NCBI GenBank assembly: GCA_965226775.1
Contig: CBDDEI010000002.1
Coordinates: 248,001 to 312,000 of the forward strand
Length of the DNA stretch: 64,000 bases
DNA from: CBDDEI01 sp965226775
GTDB lineage: Bacteria > Chloroflexota > Dehalococcoidia > SHYD01
Direction: 5' to 3'
Part shown: piece after piece, positions 61,784 through 64,000 of the stretch
How positions within the stretch are numbered: position 1 is the stretch's first letter
How the letters are laid out: the number at the start of each line of letters is the position of its first letter
The notes under the pieces: generated by a model
The model's input: the letters and a program-made list of their open reading frames with translations, nothing else
Told to the model about the DNA's origin: nothing
The model's database searches: none
Position numbers and translations under genes: made by a program

Positions 61784-62017
61784 CTATGCCACGTCAGTTG
61801 CACCTTGAGGTATCGTTATGAACACTTTGTCTTCCTCAAAATTTACCCAGTCCTCGGGCTTATAGAGGTGCTTGTCCCCTTGGAGCAGATAATCCTCTGG
61901 CTTCCCGGCTCCGTGCCTTTTGCTATCTCCGTCGCCGCGTTTGTCTACATCGACTTTGATAAGAACTCCGTTCACCATGATCCGCTTTTGCACGACGTTA
62001 CTTGCTTCAGCCACCAC
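61784..62017 (-). CDS. Ubiquitin-like protein, first gene of the conjugation operon
   Basis: A 77-residue beta-grasp-like protein with a pattern resembling the bacterial multi-ubiquitin (Multi_ubiq) type: KRIMVNGVLIKVDVDKRGDG, then KPEDYLLQGDKHLYKPEDW and VNFEEDKVFITIPQGATDVA. The conserved FxxxP end (VFITIPQG) is followed by Gly72 and five more residues, ATDVA, that would need removal to expose a C-terminal glycine, a job for the JAB domain encoded in the same operon. A perfect AGGAGG (62026-62021) precedes two tandem GTGs at 62017 and 62014; 62014 has the better spacing. Unlike many relatives it is a single Ubl. Confidence 0.75.
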   Translation of the reverse strand: MVAEASNVVQKRIMVNGVLIKVDVDKRGDGDSKRHGAGKPEDYLLQGDKHLYKPEDWVNFEEDKVFITIPQGATDVA

Positions 62018-62320
62018 AGACCTCCTGCCAAGAGTGCAGACACTTTGAGGCTCGCTGCCACCAATACGTTCGCGACCCAGGTTTCGTACATTACGACCTC
62101 TTCAGATTCATAAGCCATAATACCACGAGGCCCTTCTTCAGAGCGAAGGCCCTGGTCTACCACCTAGGCCAGATGCATCCGCGGGCAGGTAGGGGGTCTG
62201 GTTGAGGGCCGGTGCATCTTAGCGTCTATATCCACCGCGGCGAATATCTCCAGCCACCGGGCTTGGTCTCCACTCATCTGCGGTGGGACTGGAAAGGGCA
62301 GGCGACGCAGGCCGAGCGTT
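62018..62320. other. 303-bp leader of the Ubl operon and the 3' end of the permease locus
   Basis: No gene can be supported. A minus-strand frame from 62118 would give a 48-residue protein with one membrane segment (ANVLVAASLKVSALLAGGLW), but it overlaps the Ubl start by about 45 nt; it is doubtful. The Ubl operon promoter must lie here; no convincing -35/-10 pair is seen. The permease locus ends at 62321. Confidence 0.35.
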
Positions 62321-63111
62321 CTAGGGGCCCGTAGCGGGCGGCCCAGAGCGGCTTGGTTCCCACTTGAAGAACCTTACGGCAATCACCAAACCGGCCAGTA
62401 GCCAGCCAACCAAGGCCATCAGATGGGCAAACTCAAAACCTGCGCCGGTTTCAAAGGGGTTAAAGGACGTGTGGAGGGCCAGCGCGAAGTGCCGGATGGG
62501 AAAGAGATCGGCGAAAGAGGTAAGCCATGGCGCGTCCCGCAAGGGGACAAACACGTCTGATATGAAGAGCAGCGGCAGGATGGAGGCTTGGACAATGGCC
62601 GGCGCCGCGTCGGCGTTGGGTATTAGCGCCGTGACGGCCAGGCCAAGAGTGCAGAAGGCCGCTGCCCCAATAATAAGGGTCACTAGAAAGGCGGGTATGG
62701 TGTTAGTAGGCGGGTCCACACCGTAGAAGAGCACCCCCGCGTAACGATGGCGGCCAGCAGCAGCGCCACCAATACGGAGTGGAGAACCTTCCCGAAGAGC
62801 AATGACCAAGCGGGCAGCGGTGTGCCGCGAACGCGCTTAAGCAATCCCGCGTCCCTGGAGAAGGCGACCCCCATGGCCACGTTGGTGTAGCAGGCGCCAA
62901 TAACCGACATGGCTACTATGGCCGGCACGTAGAAGGTTGACGAGCTGATGGTCCCCCCTGGGACAGCTAGCTCACGGTTGCCGAAGAGCAGGTTAAAGAT
63001 AACAAGGAACATGAGGGGAAAGACAAAGGTAAAGAAGGCCGCCGCAGGGTTGCGCCAGAAGGCGGTGTTCTCATACTTGACCTGCCTCAAAGCCAGGACA
63101 AAGGCGTTCAT
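62321..63111 (-). pseudogene. ABC-2-type transporter permease with one frameshift
   Basis: The first frame (63111 down) starts MNAFVLALRQVKYENTAFWR with the N-terminal membrane segment AAFFTFVFPLMFLVIFNLLF, then GLLKRVRGTPLPAWSLLFGK, typical of ABC-2 permeases. The protein continues in another frame, LFYGVDPPTNTIPAFLVTLI, LPLLFISDVFVPLRDAPWLT to 62321. Inserting one G into the GGGGG run (minus strand; C-run 62734-62738) rejoins them as IVTRGVLFYGVDPP, for about 263 residues. Six membrane segments result. Probably a multidrug, polysaccharide or lipid exporter with the ATPase next to it. The indel may be technical. Confidence 0.75.
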
Positions 63112-64000
63112 TGCTGCGTGTCTACCGCCTCTGAGGATTCGGCAAGCCGGACGAAGAGGTCTTCCAGCGATGGGCGGGATACCGACATCTCCTCCAGTTC
63201 AAGGCCCTGCTCCACGGCCCAACTCGTGAGCCGGTACAGGGTAGACGTAGGGGTGAAAGTCACGGCGGTGTATTGGCCGTTGGGTTCCCTGGGGCCAACA
63301 GTCAGGTCCTCTGGCAGCGGGGGCGCTCCGGCGGCTAGCTTGAAGCGTATGGTAGTCGCGCCGCTGTTCTGCAGCAGCTCGCTGGGAGTTCCTTGGGCGA
63401 CAATCTCGCCATGCACCATAATTGCCGCCCGGTCGGCCAAATGCTCGGCCTCGTCCATGTAGTGCGTGGTGAGCACCACCGTCTTGCCCAGGTTCCGAAG
63501 GTTGCGAATCATTTCCCAGGCGCCGCGGCGAGCTGAGGGGTCAAACCCCGTAGTAGGCTCGTCAAGGAACAGCAGCTCCGGGTTACCAGAGAGTCCGATG
63601 GCGACGTCCAATCTTCTCTGCTGACCGGTGGAGAGTCGCCTCGCCCGGATACTTCGTTGCTCCGTCAGACCCGTAACGCTCAGAACCTCCTCCAAAGGCA
63701 GCGGGTTGGGGTAGTAGCCACGGAAGAGGTTCACGGTCTCCTCCACGTTCAGGTACGGTTGTACTCCCGTTGTCTGGAGGACTATGCCAATGCGCTCCTT
63801 CAGGCTGCGGTGGTTTCCACTTGGATCGTACCCCAGAACTGAAATATCCCCTGCGGTCCTGTCCAGGTAGCCCTCCAGTATCTCCATGGTTGTGGTCTTC
63901 CCCGCGCCGTTGGGCCCTAGGAGGGCAAAGACCTCTCCCATGGAAACTTGCAGGTCTATACCTCGCACGGCTTCCACCGTCCCGTAGGACTTGCGGAGGC
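63108..64000 (-). CDS. ABC-2-type transporter ATP-binding protein, 5' end beyond the window
   Basis: An exporter ATPase whose frame stays open to the window edge with RKSYGTVEAVRGIDLQV before a GTG at 63977. It has Walker A FALLGPNGAGKTTTMEIL, Q-loop IVLQTTGVQPYLNVEETV, signature RLSTGQQRRLDVAIGLSGNP, Walker B ELLFLDEPTTGFDPSA and switch His in VLTTHYMDEAEHLADR. The C-terminal extension (about 220-289) is the usual regulatory tail. Its end overlaps the permease start by 4 nt (ATGA), so the two are an operon. Confidence 0.92.
   Translation of the reverse strand, partial: LRKSYGTVEAVRGIDLQVSMGEVFALLGPNGAGKTTTMEILEGYLDRTAGDISVLGYDPSGNHRSLKERIGIVLQTTGVQPYLNVEETVNLFRGYYPNPLPLEEVLSVTGLTEQRSIRARRLSTGQQRRLDVAIGLSGNPELLFLDEPTTGFDPSARRGAWEMIRNLRNLGKTVVLTTHYMDEAEHLADRAAIMVHGEIVAQGTPSELLQNSGATTIRFKLAAGAPPLPEDLTVGPREPNGQYTAVTFTPTSTLYRLTSWAVEQGLELEEMSVSRPSLEDLFVRLAESSEAVDTQQ

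Noticed and set aside
61972..62118. 48-codon membrane-peptide frame before the Ubl gene
   Set aside because: Overlaps the Ubl start by about 45 nt, has no ribosome site, and no relative is recognised; kept only as a doubtful mention.
1..64000. CRISPR arrays, transposases and rRNA genes
   Set aside because: No regularly spaced repeats, no transposase motifs and no rRNA signatures were seen on either strand; the five 39-bp units at 19987-20181 have no spacers and are coding.

Overview
The window looks like one chromosomal stretch of a free-living, GC-rich bacterium. The gene set (F-type ATP synthase operon, Rex, MreB, MurA, a DUF951 protein, a bifunctional-nuclease-domain protein, DUF1538 with a P-II-like partner, and many large PMT/YfhO-type membrane proteins) fits Chloroflexota, perhaps an uncultured Dehalococcoidia/SAR202-type lineage. 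That placement is inference: there is no rRNA in the window.

Core block (1-23734). A short plus-strand start (ubiX end, ubiE/menG, rex) converges on a long minus-strand run that reads from 23734 down to 1624: comM, mmcQ, GNAT, SDR, a repeat protein, DUF1538, P-II-like, murI, pyrF, DUF951, MFS, pgeF, BFN-domain protein, a hairpin terminator, a WecA/TagO-like transferase, then the complete ATP synthase operon (atpZ/I-B-E-F-H-A-G-[two small extra genes]-D-C), murA and mreB. These genes are intact and tightly packed, with many 1-4 nt start/stop overlaps.

Rearranged patch (23735-24990). A frameshifted regulator-like gene and a PIN-domain gene are both broken. The PIN gene carries an about 90-bp second copy of the 3' end of the neighbouring M42 peptidase gene.

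Envelope glycan region (27549-46088). A tRNA-Gly, a degenerate CpsD-like ATPase and ten large polytopic membrane proteins of the GT39/PMT, PIG-V, GT87-like and YfhO kinds lie head to tail on the plus strand. A small Flp-type pilin gene, followed by the remnant of a second copy, sits inside the array. This looks like lipid-linked sugar transfer to a surface polymer or to surface proteins. Two of the genes carry frameshifts.

Accessory region (46089-62320). It holds a DNA methylase gene split at a G6 run, a GatC-like/amidase pair, an AT-richer three-gene cassette with a TIGR04255 protein, tRNA-Ala, a methyltransferase, a branched-chain-amino-acid-type binding lipoprotein and a truncated second copy of it, an NAD-dependent formate dehydrogenase, an APH-type phosphotransferase and a DUF2971 protein. 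The most interesting locus is a minus-strand three-gene operon (62017-59941) encoding a ubiquitin-like protein, an E2-like protein and a fused JAB-isopeptidase/E1 protein: a compact bacterial ubiquitin-like conjugation system related in content to the Bil/Bub anti-phage type pathways. The window ends in an ABC-2 exporter (permease frameshifted, ATPase running off the end).

Several frameshifts outside the core (29183, 31560, 46594, 62734) can each be repaired by one base in a G or C run, so assembly indels must be considered alongside real decay or phase variation.
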